Positions 24,442 through 35,324 of a stretch of 64,000 nucleotides of DNA are shown here, piece after piece (position 1 is the first letter of the stretch; every line of letters starts with the position of its first letter). The DNA is taken from assembly GCA_905250025.1 (NCBI GenBank), contig CAJNOJ010000020.1, positions 620,001 to 684,000 of the forward strand, read 5' to 3'. Origin of the DNA: Adineta ricciae. Taxonomy: Eukaryota; Rotifera; Eurotatoria; Adinetida; Adinetidae. A model generated the notes under the pieces. The model did no database searches, was not told the origin of the DNA, and saw nothing but the letters and a program-made list of their open reading frames with translations. The position numbers were made by a program, and so were the translations under genes.

Positions 24442-25758
24442 CTATGGATTTTCACGTTTTTGCGTATTGATCGCTTGTCGATGTCGGCGTCCCTGAGATA
24501 AACGATCGCATGCTTGTTGAATATTCATGAATGTTGCTTCGGCTTTTTGTTTTTCGTTGGGATCCTAAAGAGTAAGCAATTGATGAAACGAACGCGAAAT
24601 GGTTGTTCGATTTTCTTACGCGATATCGATCTGGGTGCCATTTACGTGATAATGTTTTGCATTGAAGTTCGATATCTTTCTGTGAAGCATCTGATTTCAA
24701 GTTCAATGCCTGCAAAACAGAATATGTTTAACTAAATGTTTAGATTTCATACGAGAAATTTACTTCAAACGCTTTCTTATCACTTTCGGAACTCAATTCT
24801 GCCCAGATTTGCGTCCAGATTCCTTTAAAACCATAAAGTTGATAGAAGGCATACAATTCTTTCATAACATGTGATAGTTGCTGATAAAGTTGAATGAATT
24901 CTTGCGATTTGAAGAAATCTGCAATGACATCTTTGACTTTTACACGTTCACCATGAAGATCAACTTGTAAATTTTGATACACCGCTGATGTAATCAACAA
25001 TCCAAATAGAATAGCACCACATCCAAGTATTAAACAACGTTTTACTATATGACGTCGTGGTTTTGATTTCGTTTTTGATTCATCGGACACATACTCCGGA
25101 TCCCAATCGATTTTCCATTCAAATATCCAACAGGAGATGAGAGCGGCTATGTTAAATGACGGCGCTTTTTCACCATTTGTCAGAAGAAAAGGTATTCCAA
25201 GCAAAGCACCTACCAATGGCCACACGAATGAGCACTGTCGAGGACCAAGTGTACCCGCTAATTGCGTACCTAGAAAAACATTTCTAGTAGATTAGATGAA
25301 ATTTTTCAGAAAAGATTCTTACCAAACGCGATGGCAACTGCAGAAGAAACGACCACAATGAGTGATAGAAATCTACTCTCGAGCCATGTATCAGGAAAGG
25401 CATAATATGCAATAAAACCATAAAACATGGCGACAACATATTGTCCTTAAATAAAGAGAATGTTGTCTTTGTCATATACCAGGTTTTTTAGGTTACCACA
25501 AAAACGAATCAGTTCAAATGCTGGTGACTTTTGTTCTCGCATTTTCTTTTCGTAATGATCATGAACTGAATGATCATTATTTGCTTCCTGAACATATTTT
25601 TTGATTGAAAATATCAATTCATAGAGCAGTCCAACGCCGAAACCGCCCAATGTTGTGAACCATAGCAAGGCCTGTTGAGTGCGACCCAAATACAAATGGT
25701 GTAAACCAAAAAAACCTCCAATAATTGCAAAAAAATAAGCAGTTGCTGTTTTCTTCAT
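24442..25758 (-). CDS. DNAJC22: DNAJC22-like membrane J-protein (TM2 + DnaJ)
   Basis: Five exons in phase. The N-terminus is a TM2 domain (YFFAIIGGFFGLHHLYLGR, LLWFTTLGGFGVG), followed by several further membrane spans (AMFYGFIAYYAF, LIVVVSSAVAIAFG, LVGALLGIPFLL, LILGCGAILFGLL). A C-terminal J domain has ALNLKSDASQKDI and the essential HPD in KWHPDRYR, spread over the last two exons. Family knowledge: this is the layout of DNAJC22 (wurst in flies), linked to clathrin-mediated endocytosis, with Hsc70 stimulated by the HPD loop. A TTTTTAG acceptor sits about 12 nt before the ATG. CDC27 follows on the same strand. Confidence 0.93.
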
Positions 25759-28059
25759 CGATCTGTTATCTAAAAATGTTCATAAATCTGATTTCACACG
25801 ACTAATTTCGTTTCTTTCCAATTGAATAGTTAAGGTCAAAAATCAGAACGAATAAGGTGAGAATAATAATATATCTCGAGGATGATTTTGTTTCTCTTTC
25901 GAGTATCGTTGGACTAATTGAACAATTGTCGCTAGAGTTTTACTTGTTATTGACATTGAAGGTAGCGATTAATCTGTCCTTAACGATTTCTTCCTCTCGA
26001 TCACAAACGACATCTAACTGAATCGCTGTACAATAGAACAAATGTGAATACTAGACAAAACAACAGCAGTCGAATTGATTGTTTCAACCGAAGATACAAT
26101 TCTTCGATTTTTTTCCAAGAATCTAGTTAACCTTTACAAGATAATTTCGAGCCTAATCGGTTTTGGTTACAATTCTAAGGTCAGCATTTACAAGATAAAC
26201 TTCGATGACATTTTGTTTTTAAATTTATTTCAGATTATCCATCAACAGAAACGAGCATTTGGACACGCTGCTGTACATGGGAAGCGTTTCTCTTAATCAC
26301 GTCCGATAGAAACTCAAGGTTTTCGTGTATGACGCAAAGAATAGGTCATTCGATGTATACAAAGTGCCAATTCCAATAATTCATGAGAGGATAAGCGGAG
26401 CGATGCTAGTCAAAATCGATTTGTTGTAATTTTGTCTGTATAATATCCCGAGAAAAAAAAATCTTATCGACATTAATCTTTTTATATTGAAGTTGTAATG
26501 AAATACGGATTCATTGAAAGCAAAATGTCGCGATTTTGTTTGTCTAGTTATTTATTTAATGAAGTAGACAGTATGAGCACAAGAGAAGTCATATAAACAA
26601 ATACAATAACATCGAATCCCAGCAAAGAATGGCTAAAATATCGTCAGAGCAATGTGTCTGTTCGACGATTTTTATCAATGAACAGATGACGAAGTACAAT
26701 TACGTCGTCTATTATTTAACCATAACAGATTCCTATCTAAACGTTGAAATAATTAACTTTTCTTGTTTGTTTATATAAATAGCAAGTGTAAATGGCTTTC
26801 TCTCATTCATTTCATCGAACCATGTTATATGCTGTGTATAGTATCAACATACATGGCGATATATGAGCATATGCATTCGGAGAGGAGAGTATCTTTGTGT
26901 GTATGATGTATATATACATCTATACAGTTGAAGGCGTTTGTTCACGTTTAATTTCAGATTATCATTACAGTATATATGATTGAGTGGGAGATTGGACATT
27001 TATTTATGTTATTGTCGTTAAGGAGAGGGAGGGAAAGAAAAGGTTCGTTTATACAAAAAAAAAGCAACGAAGGCGATTATAATGTAACTCGTAAGTATAT
27101 TTTGAAATATGTATCAGTACATGAACGACAAGCCGATATGAATCTGTTCGATGCACACGAAAAATCTGAAGGTATGTTGATTGCATAGAGGAATTGCTCT
27201 ATAGGATACTTTTCCTCTCATGTTCATCTACAGAAAGAAGAAGTTGGAGAGAGAGAGAGAGAGAGAGAGAGAATTTCGTTATCATTAAGTATTGTCAAAC
27301 AGAAGAAAAATTTGAACTTCTTTGTCGCGTCGTTAATGTTATTAATGCTATCAAGATTGTAATCTATACTTAAATATATACTGGACGTGTGCGAAATGAC
27401 AATATCTTTCAAATGAACAAAATGTAACTATCGATTAGTTCGCATATGTCATGTTAAAATTTCTCCTTGAATAAATCTTTCATTCGAAGCCATATGTATC
27501 GAAGAAAATTTTTAATCCAACTTCTACCTTTTGTATACCTATAAATCTTAGTCCCGCCTTCTTTACTTTCGATATCATAAGGTTTCACTTCAATATATAT
27601 TATATATACATACATATTTATATCTGCACAATGCTTTTATTAACACTTGACAATTTTTAAGTGAACATTCTAGGTTTCAGTTAAGTCAAGTATTCATTCA
27701 ACTTAGCAAATCGAGACAAAATAGACGAACAGACCTTCTGAGAAATTGTTTTCTTTCCATCAACAAATCAACACATAATGAATGAATTGCTTTCGAATTG
27801 TATATGCAATAGGAACGAAGAAGAGAGCACAAGAGAGAGAGACAGAGAGAAAATGTGATTCTCTTCTTTCTTTTTCCTTCAGTAGGCGGCGTCATCACAT
27901 ATACAGTTTTGTTGCTCTGACATTTACAAAAAAAATATCATACAACTCATTTGAAAGAAGACCATCGGATCCTCTTAAAGCTAAAAGTTATTTTACTTAT
28001 ACCCCTGTTTTTGTTACAGATTTCAATCATTTTGCTCTATGCTCTGATAACCAACAGCC
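25759..28059. other. divergent intergenic region of 2.3 kb
   Basis: Between the minus-strand DNAJC22 and a plus-strand membrane-protein gene, so it contains both promoters. Apart from a GA repeat and AT-rich tracts, nothing is recognised. Short ORFs (for example 26976-27188 and 27782-28063) show no domain and are probably chance or 5'UTR. Confidence 0.45.
27247..27272. repeat. (GA)13 microsatellite
   Basis: Uninterrupted GA dinucleotide repeat in the intergenic region. Confidence 0.9.
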
Positions 28060-29043
28060 ATGACCGCCCATATAACGACCACATCTGATCAGCAACAGCA
28101 ACGGCATATGATTTACAATAATCGAACGTATGTCCGTACAATGTACACTTCGACAACAAATCAGTTCTTTCATCCATCGTCGAAATCTTTGCCCATGTCA
28201 TCAGTGAATGTTTGTGACTATCTCCTATACGAAACGAAATTAGCTGAAGACGTTGGCTCAGCTACATCATCATCGTGTATTCGTAATAATGAACTTTATG
28301 ATAACGCTTATTCACATACATATGATAATCCCATCGAATGTCTTGAAAGTGTAAGTGTATACGTGATATGACGAGAAAAACAACAAGAAGTGTTTCTCTT
28401 ACGCTCGCTCGTACCTTCTATTTGTTTTTTTGTTTTAGTACAATGTAAAACAAAGTTTAATCAACTTGCCTCAAGGTAATAGAAGTCTGAGTGATAACAT
28501 CAAGGATGAAAACATAACTAATGATGATGAGGACAAATATGGTTCATCAAATTCACCTCATAGTACTTCACCGATATTATTCTATCTGGAAAATCGACGT
28601 TTAGCATTATATGCCTGTTTAATATCATTTCTTCTCTTATTTCTTCTCGGTATTGGAATATTTCTACTATATCGCTTACTTCGTCCGGTTGTAATCACTA
28701 CGACTGTGAATAATCACTATGCGATGATGAATGCGTCTACGATATCTCCTACTCTGCTTCGAATATTAACACAATCAACGACACAGAAATCAAGTACTAG
28801 TGTACCATTTTCATATTCGATGTGTCCACCAGATCGCTGGGGGATGTATTGTAAGAATATTTGTAAGCCCTGTGGACTTGGTGTGTGTCATACAATAACA
28901 GGCCAATGTATTTGTCCAGATGATATCTACGGCGAATTCTGTGATTTAACCAAAGGTAAATAAACGAGCGGAGATCGACCTGCTAATGTATCTTTTGTTT
29001 TCTAGTCAACGATAAACCCAAACGTGGCGACATGATGAGTTAA
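28060..29043 (+). CDS. single-pass membrane protein with one EGF-like module
   Basis: Family not recognised. Three exons (28060-28350, 28439-28955, 29006-29043) join in phase. Residues 1 to ~150 are Ser/Thr/Asn/Tyr-rich with no signal peptide. One membrane span (LYACLISFLLLFLLGIGIFLL, ~155-175) follows the basic ENRR. After a Ser/Thr-rich stalk there is a cysteine-rich unit (CPPDRWGMYC, CKPCGLGVC, CICPDDIYGEFC) like an EGF/laminin-type EGF module. With no signal peptide and a basic flank before the helix, a type II orientation with the EGF unit outside is likely. The short last exon adds a basic tail ending GDMMS. It could be an adhesion or signalling ligand; this is inference. Confidence 0.8.
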
Positions 29044-29830
29044 TTCTTCTTCATTGATCGTGTACATATATTTTCCAAAAGATGATGTCATTTCGTGTTT
29101 TTTTTTATGTCGATAGAAGAACGAAAATCGAAACTAATAAATAAAACGGATAAAATAGTCGGTCTAGTTACTACTTACATTGGTTAAATACTCAATCAGT
29201 TGACCTTAATCAATCGATTATGTGAAAAATACTTCTTAGTTGGTTCGTAAAACCAACTTATTTACATCACGGGCGCATTTACAAATGATATGGATCAGTG
29301 TCTATTAGATAGGAGATGAACTTGAGTATGTCTATGACAAGAAATCGATGTGTTATGATGAATAATATGATATATCTAATAAGAACATGGCCTTGAGAAA
29401 CTAAAAGACAATTATTCGGTAATTTGAATAATTTCAGTATTATTTTGTTTAATTTTCAAATAATGATTTGCAAATTTGTGCTAAACACAAAAAGAGAATG
29501 ATGTTAAAGAGAATATTAAATTAACCTTGCTATGCTTGATTGATGTGACAGGATGAAAAGAGTGGGCACAGGAGGAAAAGAAAAAAAAATGGAAAAAAAC
29601 GAAACGTTTAGAAATGATATGGATAGTTGCACTCATTCTGACAACGTCTCATTTTTCAACCTTCCTTTACATTCGTTGATGTATAAGCAACCTTGCGACC
29701 TGAAGGTTTCATATACATTTTTCTCTTTCTAGTATTCATTTGTTCGAAACGTGTGTACGTCTGCGTTAATAGCCATGTTTTGCATCAACATAACAGGCAA
29801 ATAGAGATTGCAACGAAATAGTTTCGCTCC
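29044..29830. other. intergenic region before TTK-like gene
   Basis: Between two plus-strand genes. An AATAAA-containing stretch (about 29138-29146) suits the 3' end of the upstream gene. Otherwise AT-rich with no recognised feature. Confidence 0.45.
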
Positions 29831-30768
29831 ATGGCAGGTCGACGCATATCTGTTCGTGGTACAACTTATCGGCTTGAAAACCAGATTGGTCATGGTCTTC
29901 ACAGTCTCGTTTATGCTAGTCGAGATCCACGTACTGGCCGACCAGTAGCTATAAAGATAATTAATTTCCTTCATGGATCATATTCCGTGAAAGCTGATAC
30001 GGAATCTCGACGACAATCGTACTGGAAAGAACTTCAAATGCTTTTATACTTACAGCCTTTGAATCCTTACATAATTCGAGTTTTGAATCACGATCACAAC
30101 GATCGGCAAGGTATCATTGTCATGGAACGTGGTGAAACATTGCGTGACACACTTATCGAGCACGTTCTTGGTGGCAAACCATTACCCGGCGCAACTGTAC
30201 ATCTCTTTTGGACACAAATGGTTGAAGCTATCTACTACATGCATCAACTTGCCATTGTCCACGGCGATGTTAAACCAGAAAATTTCATTCAAGTTGGTGC
30301 GGATGGATCAGCACTGAGATTAATTGATATGGGTATTAGTTTTCGATTGCCACCGAATGTGACTAGCCGTCTGAAGACAGCGGCTGGTACACCAGGTAAG
30401 TTTGTTCAATGTAATGTCCATTCGATACTCACTGTTGCTCGTTTTCAATAGATTATGTCTCGCCAGAAATGGTCAATTCTCGTGTTGGTCTCAGCTCCAA
30501 GTCGAAATGCGGCTATAAGGCGGATATCTGGGCTCTCGGTGTGATTCTCTTCGAAATGGCGTTCGGTTATCGTCCGTTGCAATCTCTACGTAGTAACGAA
30601 GCAAAATTGAACTTTCTGGGCAAACTACGTCGCGATATATCAATACCACCACATCCTGATAAACAGTTACGTGATATTTTGAAACGTTGTTTACGTTCCA
30701 ATCCTCGTCGTCGCCCGAATGCTGAAGAAGTCTTTAATCATCCGTATGTAAGCGGTAGACGTAAATAA
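29831..30768 (+). CDS. compact TTK/MPS1-like protein kinase
   Basis: Two exons (29831-30395, 30452-30768) join in phase into 293 residues, essentially a bare kinase domain. The glycine loop is GHGLHSLVYAS, the catalytic Lys is in VAIKIINF, and YWKELQMLLYL follows. The catalytic loop is VHGDVKPENF (HGD, not HRD), the metal-binding motif is DMG rather than DFG, and GTPDYVSPEMV with ADIWALGVILFEMAFG closes the activation segment. The late region IPPHPDKQLRDILKRCLRSNPRRRP with HPYV most resembles TTK/MPS1, whose loop is HSD. The spindle-checkpoint N-terminal TPR region of MPS1 is absent, so it may be a shortened paralogue. Catalytic Lys and both Asp residues are present, so activity is likely. 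A donor-like GTAAGC just before the stop may allow an alternative 3' end. Confidence 0.8.
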
Positions 30769-31521
30769 GACAAAAGAAAGATTTTCTTTTGTTGTTCACT
30801 TATCGCGCTTTTATATTTTTGCCCTTTTTCTTGATAATTTGTTTTGAAAAATTCATATTTAACATCGTTCGAATGACGAATATTTTCCAGTTTAACTAAT
30901 TGAATGATCACAGGTGAGATAAGTAGCGCATGTTTTCTTCGTATTTTTATTTTAGTCACTAGGCTTCTTCCTCTGATTTTTCGAGCTTGTTTATCATAAT
31001 TATTCGAGCAGTGTATGAATAATTTTCTGGTGTCAACTTGTTGATATGAAGGATATATGATGATCGTTCGCGATAAGACCTTGAAAAGAAAATTAACTAT
31101 TCCGAAAGAACAAGAGGAAGATTCATTAATGAGTTCGGAATGAGTAAGTCTGTTCTTAGTAGCAAAGATGCGTTCGTAGACAAGAAAATATGAATGATCA
31201 GATAAAATATTGATTTTGTTTTAAATAAGAAGAAGAAAAGAAAAATACAAGAGCATCATTGAGAATAAAAAAAAAGACGAAAACGTTCGCGCACACCATA
31301 TTTTGAATAATAAGTGAAACAATTTACAAAGTAAAATAGAATATGGTTAAAAATTTCATTCACACAAAACAAAATAAATAGATTCATTTCTTTTTCTTTT
31401 TTCATTCATTCCAGATGAGATTAGTCTAGATGATGATAATCGACTAGAGTCAATCGACAGCATCAATGAGTAAGAGATGTAGAAATCTTATCACAACAAG
31501 AAAGCGAATCAGCTGATATTT
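30769..31521. other. convergent intergenic region with possible orphan exons
   Basis: Between the TTK-like gene and the 3' end of the GRAF-type gene. Mostly AT-rich. Two exon-like plus-strand pieces (about 31077-31143 and 31415-31473) are discussed as a finding. Confidence 0.4.
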
Positions 31522-34500
31522 TCATACACCGCTTGTAAAACTTATGTAATTCTCAGGGATCAGACCAGTTCGACCGTTGATGGTACCGATTAACTAAAGA
31601 AATAGGAAGGAAAGTGAAGTCATTTCGTATAGAAAAAGAACATTTACCCATCCTGGCTCACGCGAGGTCCGAACTAAACATATAGAAGTAGTTGGGATAA
31701 AATTATTGTGGAAGTTCATGGAGAGCTTACCATCGGTAACGATTTCATTGGGATTGAAAGAGAGTTCTGTTTCGTTATCAGCCACACACGGATACAATGT
31801 TATCGCTCGTGTTGGCCTATATATAAAGATATAGGAAATAAAGATTTCTGCTGAAATAGTTTTTGTTAGTTACGAACACTTTGGGTGTTGGATGGGTGAT
31901 GGGTGTTGATCGTATAGAGGACGATGATGGACTTATAGGTTCGATGTTTGACGATGTTGATAGACTTGTCGATAATCGACTTTGACTTTCAGGTAGCGAT
32001 AATTGCTTTGTAAACGAAAATGACGAAATTGAGCGCAAATGGCTACTGATACCACTGAATGGATTGGAACCTTGACGAATACATCGCCAATCAGATACTG
32101 TAAGACTGATAATAGTCTAAACTTACTGTGCACCGATTGAGTGTTGGCAGTCGAGACATTACTTAAAGATTCTAAACTACTGCTTGAACTAGCTATAAGA
32201 GCAAACGAATAAATTGGAATAGTTTGAAAGTGAATATGTTTTGATAGTTACATTCTTTTCTTAAATTGTCTTCGGACATCGGCGGGAAAAGATGCTTGTT
32301 AGTTTCGGTGATGTAATAATCTGGATTGTATAAACCTCGTCGTCTTGCATCGGCAGTAGTTTCGAGCATTTCACTTGTTGGCGGTGGTGCTCGTCTTGTA
32401 ATTGACTTGAAGAAAGAAAAGGGAGGAGAACATTGATGGTGCAGGAAGGAAAGAAATTTTCTTACAGTCAATGATGATAGTGAATTACTCAAATTCACAA
32501 CGGCAGATTGATCATTTTCACTTGAACCAACCATTTCATCGATATCTTGCTGTTCAAGTGTCGCTTGAAACATTTTATCATAATGTTCAATCAGTAGTTC
32601 GACAATTGCATTACGAAATTTGATATCATAAATCGATGAAACAGTTTCAAATTCAGGTCGAAGTAGTGACGGACCGAAACAAACACCTAAATTAACCGGT
32701 GTCATGAGATTCTTGTCTTTATGTTCTGAAACACTGCAAAAACAAAAATAACAGTCAATTTATGTGACTAAAATATATTCAATCAACAAACTTATATAAA
32801 TGTCGCATTAGAATATGCAACAAATCATAGTTTTCTTTTGGCAATTCTTTCATTAGACTATGAATCGTTCGTATACGTTCGGCTTTGTCATCCATCACTA
32901 AAAACAATCGAGTTTTAAGAGAATGGGATATTCATGAGAACGAATTATCATACTCGCAGCTTCGATAAATCGATTATGAAGTTTAAATGTAAAAACTGGT
33001 TCAGTTAACGTACGTAAGTAAAGTTTAAGTGCTGAACAAATTGTTTTTAGTTCCATATCTTCTTCAACAGGTGTTGCTAATCGTTGAGCAAGTGTTTTGT
33101 GAGCATCTGACAAGATGATAACAAAGAATGCTTTGTTCTTTTGGATTCGAAACGGGAAGAAAATTACCGAAATGACCAGCAACGAGAGAATTGACCTTCG
33201 ATTGCATGCCAACGATACGATAGAGACCTTGCTCATCAAGACCTCGTCGTTCGATAACTTGAATGCATTTTTTAACGAAATCGATACCCGAATCATCCAA
33301 TTCGTCTATACAGAAAGCAAATTTTGCTATGATTGTTTCATTTTCAAGTTCACTTTACTTTGTAGTTCTGTCTTCGATGACGACTGTGGTTTCGAAACAT
33401 GAATCTGTCCGCCACAGATCGCTACCCATCCTTCGAAGTCTTCCTCGGTCGTTGCTTGAAAGGTAAACAGGATCATTTTATCTGTTGAACCACCTTTCTC
33501 AATCGCATGCGCATCGAACATAAAACGTTTATCTAATTTTTCATCTGCTGGATGAACAAAGCAATGCCGGACAAATACATCATACGGAATTAGCTAAAAT
33601 TCGAAATGAGCAATGTAGAAACATATATGTTTGTCAATGCTGAACAAAACATTGTCATTAGGCAAATCGATTCGACATCATCTGTACCCTGAAGACTAAA
33701 ACTAAGTAGAAGATCGATAACTCGACAGCAGAAGGTCGCACATCCGACCGACTCGAGGGCATTCGATAACTGAATAAGATTTATCATTTACATAGATACT
33801 CAGTCCTGAAACGACGAAGACATTTCGAGGTTTGCCTCTTCATATACCTGTTTTGTACTTGTCTGCGTAAAACTAGTCATTCGGAGTAAACCGATATCTT
33901 TTCGATATTGACAGTAATGTTTTGTTGTTGCCGTTGTGCCAATGAGTTTGTCTAAGAGAAGAAAAAAACACATTTTCATACTAAATAGACTTGTTTTCGT
34001 TTCGGTATACTTCGTTCAATAAGAAACAGGTAACCTTCACGGTCAAATTCTTGATTTTTTAATAGATGGTCTTCTGGTCTCTGAAGGAGTAAAGAAAAAT
34101 ATGTAATTATGTTTTGATAATGTCTGTTTTGCATCTCACCATTAACATTTTCCATTTCAATTCCTCCCCTTCGCGTTGAAAACAATCGAAATTCTCACGA
34201 CACTAAAATCACGGAGGAAGATGCGTGAAAAAATCAAGTTTTGTCGTTACTTTCAGAACACGATGATGTAAAAATCGAATGAAATAATCGAATTCTTTGT
34301 AAATTTCTTGTCCTAAACAAAACCCAAATCATTGTGAACTGGGTTTTTTTAATTCGTCACGCATTACCTGCATGATAAAATGACAAGAAATTGAGCATCA
34401 ATGCCAAAAGCTAAATAAGTCAATTGTTTAACAAAGAATTCAGTCAAAGTGAATGATTTTACTGTTTCAACAAAATCAAATTTTTTTCTTTCTTGCACTT

Positions 34501-35324
34501 GTTGCAATAAGAAGACATATTCGAGTGTTTCTTCACGGAATTTTTTCGTTTGCATTTGAAGATTTGCATCTGCCTATGGAAAAACTCGAAATTCATTACG
34601 ACAAATAGATTATCACCAACAATTTTCTACCTCTTGAAATAAATCGGATCGCTTTGTCGGTATCTTAGCATTATTTTCAATCATGGCACAATAACGTTGA
34701 GTAGTCTTGTCGAATTCTTTCTTCTTATTCTAAATTAACATGATTATCAATTGAAATCGTTGACGTAAGCGACTAACTTTCGCTTTGCCAATGGTTGTTT
34801 TACGGAATTCATCCAATTTTTTCAAATATGTTTCCGATGATGCATTCTAATCGAAGAAGAGAAAATCAACGAGAAATTTATTGATTACAACGTACAAGTG
34901 CATCTCGTGCTTCTTCGATTCGATGTAAAACCTCACCCATGTATGAAAGCGATGATTCTAAAGTCACGATGTAATGTTTAATGAGATTTTTATGATAGAT
35001 AACGAACCGATGTCTCGTTCTTCTTCGGTTTGTTTGCTGCCAACAATAAAAAATTTGAAACTTTTCAATGTTTCAGCAACACTTCTCGATGCTTTCGACA
35101 AAGCTACAAAGAAAATGCGACTTTGCTCGATTATTTTTGTATGGAAAAAAAAAGTGTAACGTACTCTTATTGGCTACCATGACTTCATTAAGTTTTTTAA
35201 TTAAGGTTTTGATCGCATTTGATGTATTCTCGAGTTCATTCTCGTGTTGCCGTAATTTTTCACGAAATTCAGGCGAATCTGTTAGAGCTTCAGTGAATTC
35301 GAGTGGCGGTAATTTAAGTACCAT
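31522..35324 (-). CDS. ARHGAP26: GRAF/oligophrenin-type RhoGAP (BAR-PH-RhoGAP-SH3)
   Basis: Many short exons. Order: BAR domain (MVLKLPPLEFTEALTDSPEF at the start; later EETLEYVFLLQQVQERKKF as in GRAF); PH domain (DREGYLFLIE, then RFMFDAHAI and EEDFEGWVAI); RhoGAP domain with the arginine finger in GLDEQGLYRIVG, plus ICSALKLYLRTLTEP and LMTPVNLGVCFGPSLLRP; a Ser-rich linker; and a C-terminal SH3 (ITLYPCVADNETELSF, REPGWLIGTINGRTGLIP). The final SH3 segment matches GRAF closely. Family knowledge: GRAF proteins sense curved membrane through BAR-PH, inactivate RhoA/Cdc42, and bind FAK or dynamin through SH3. OPHN1 lacks the SH3, so ARHGAP26/42/10 is the better group; which one cannot be said. 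The start is the ATG opening the BAR domain. Confidence 0.93.

Noticed and set aside
26976-27188. Open frame in the DNAJC22/EGF-gene spacer
   Set aside because: Short, no domain, no splice partner, and located in low-complexity purine-rich DNA.
27241-27280. GA repeat considered as an element boundary
   Set aside because: It is a simple microsatellite with no flanking inverted or direct repeats and no coding remnants.
27782-28063. 93-codon open frame just upstream of the EGF-membrane gene
   Set aside because: Composition is AT-driven, there is no domain, and the ATG at 28060 starts a protein that joins in phase to the later exons, so this stretch is more likely 5'UTR or promoter.
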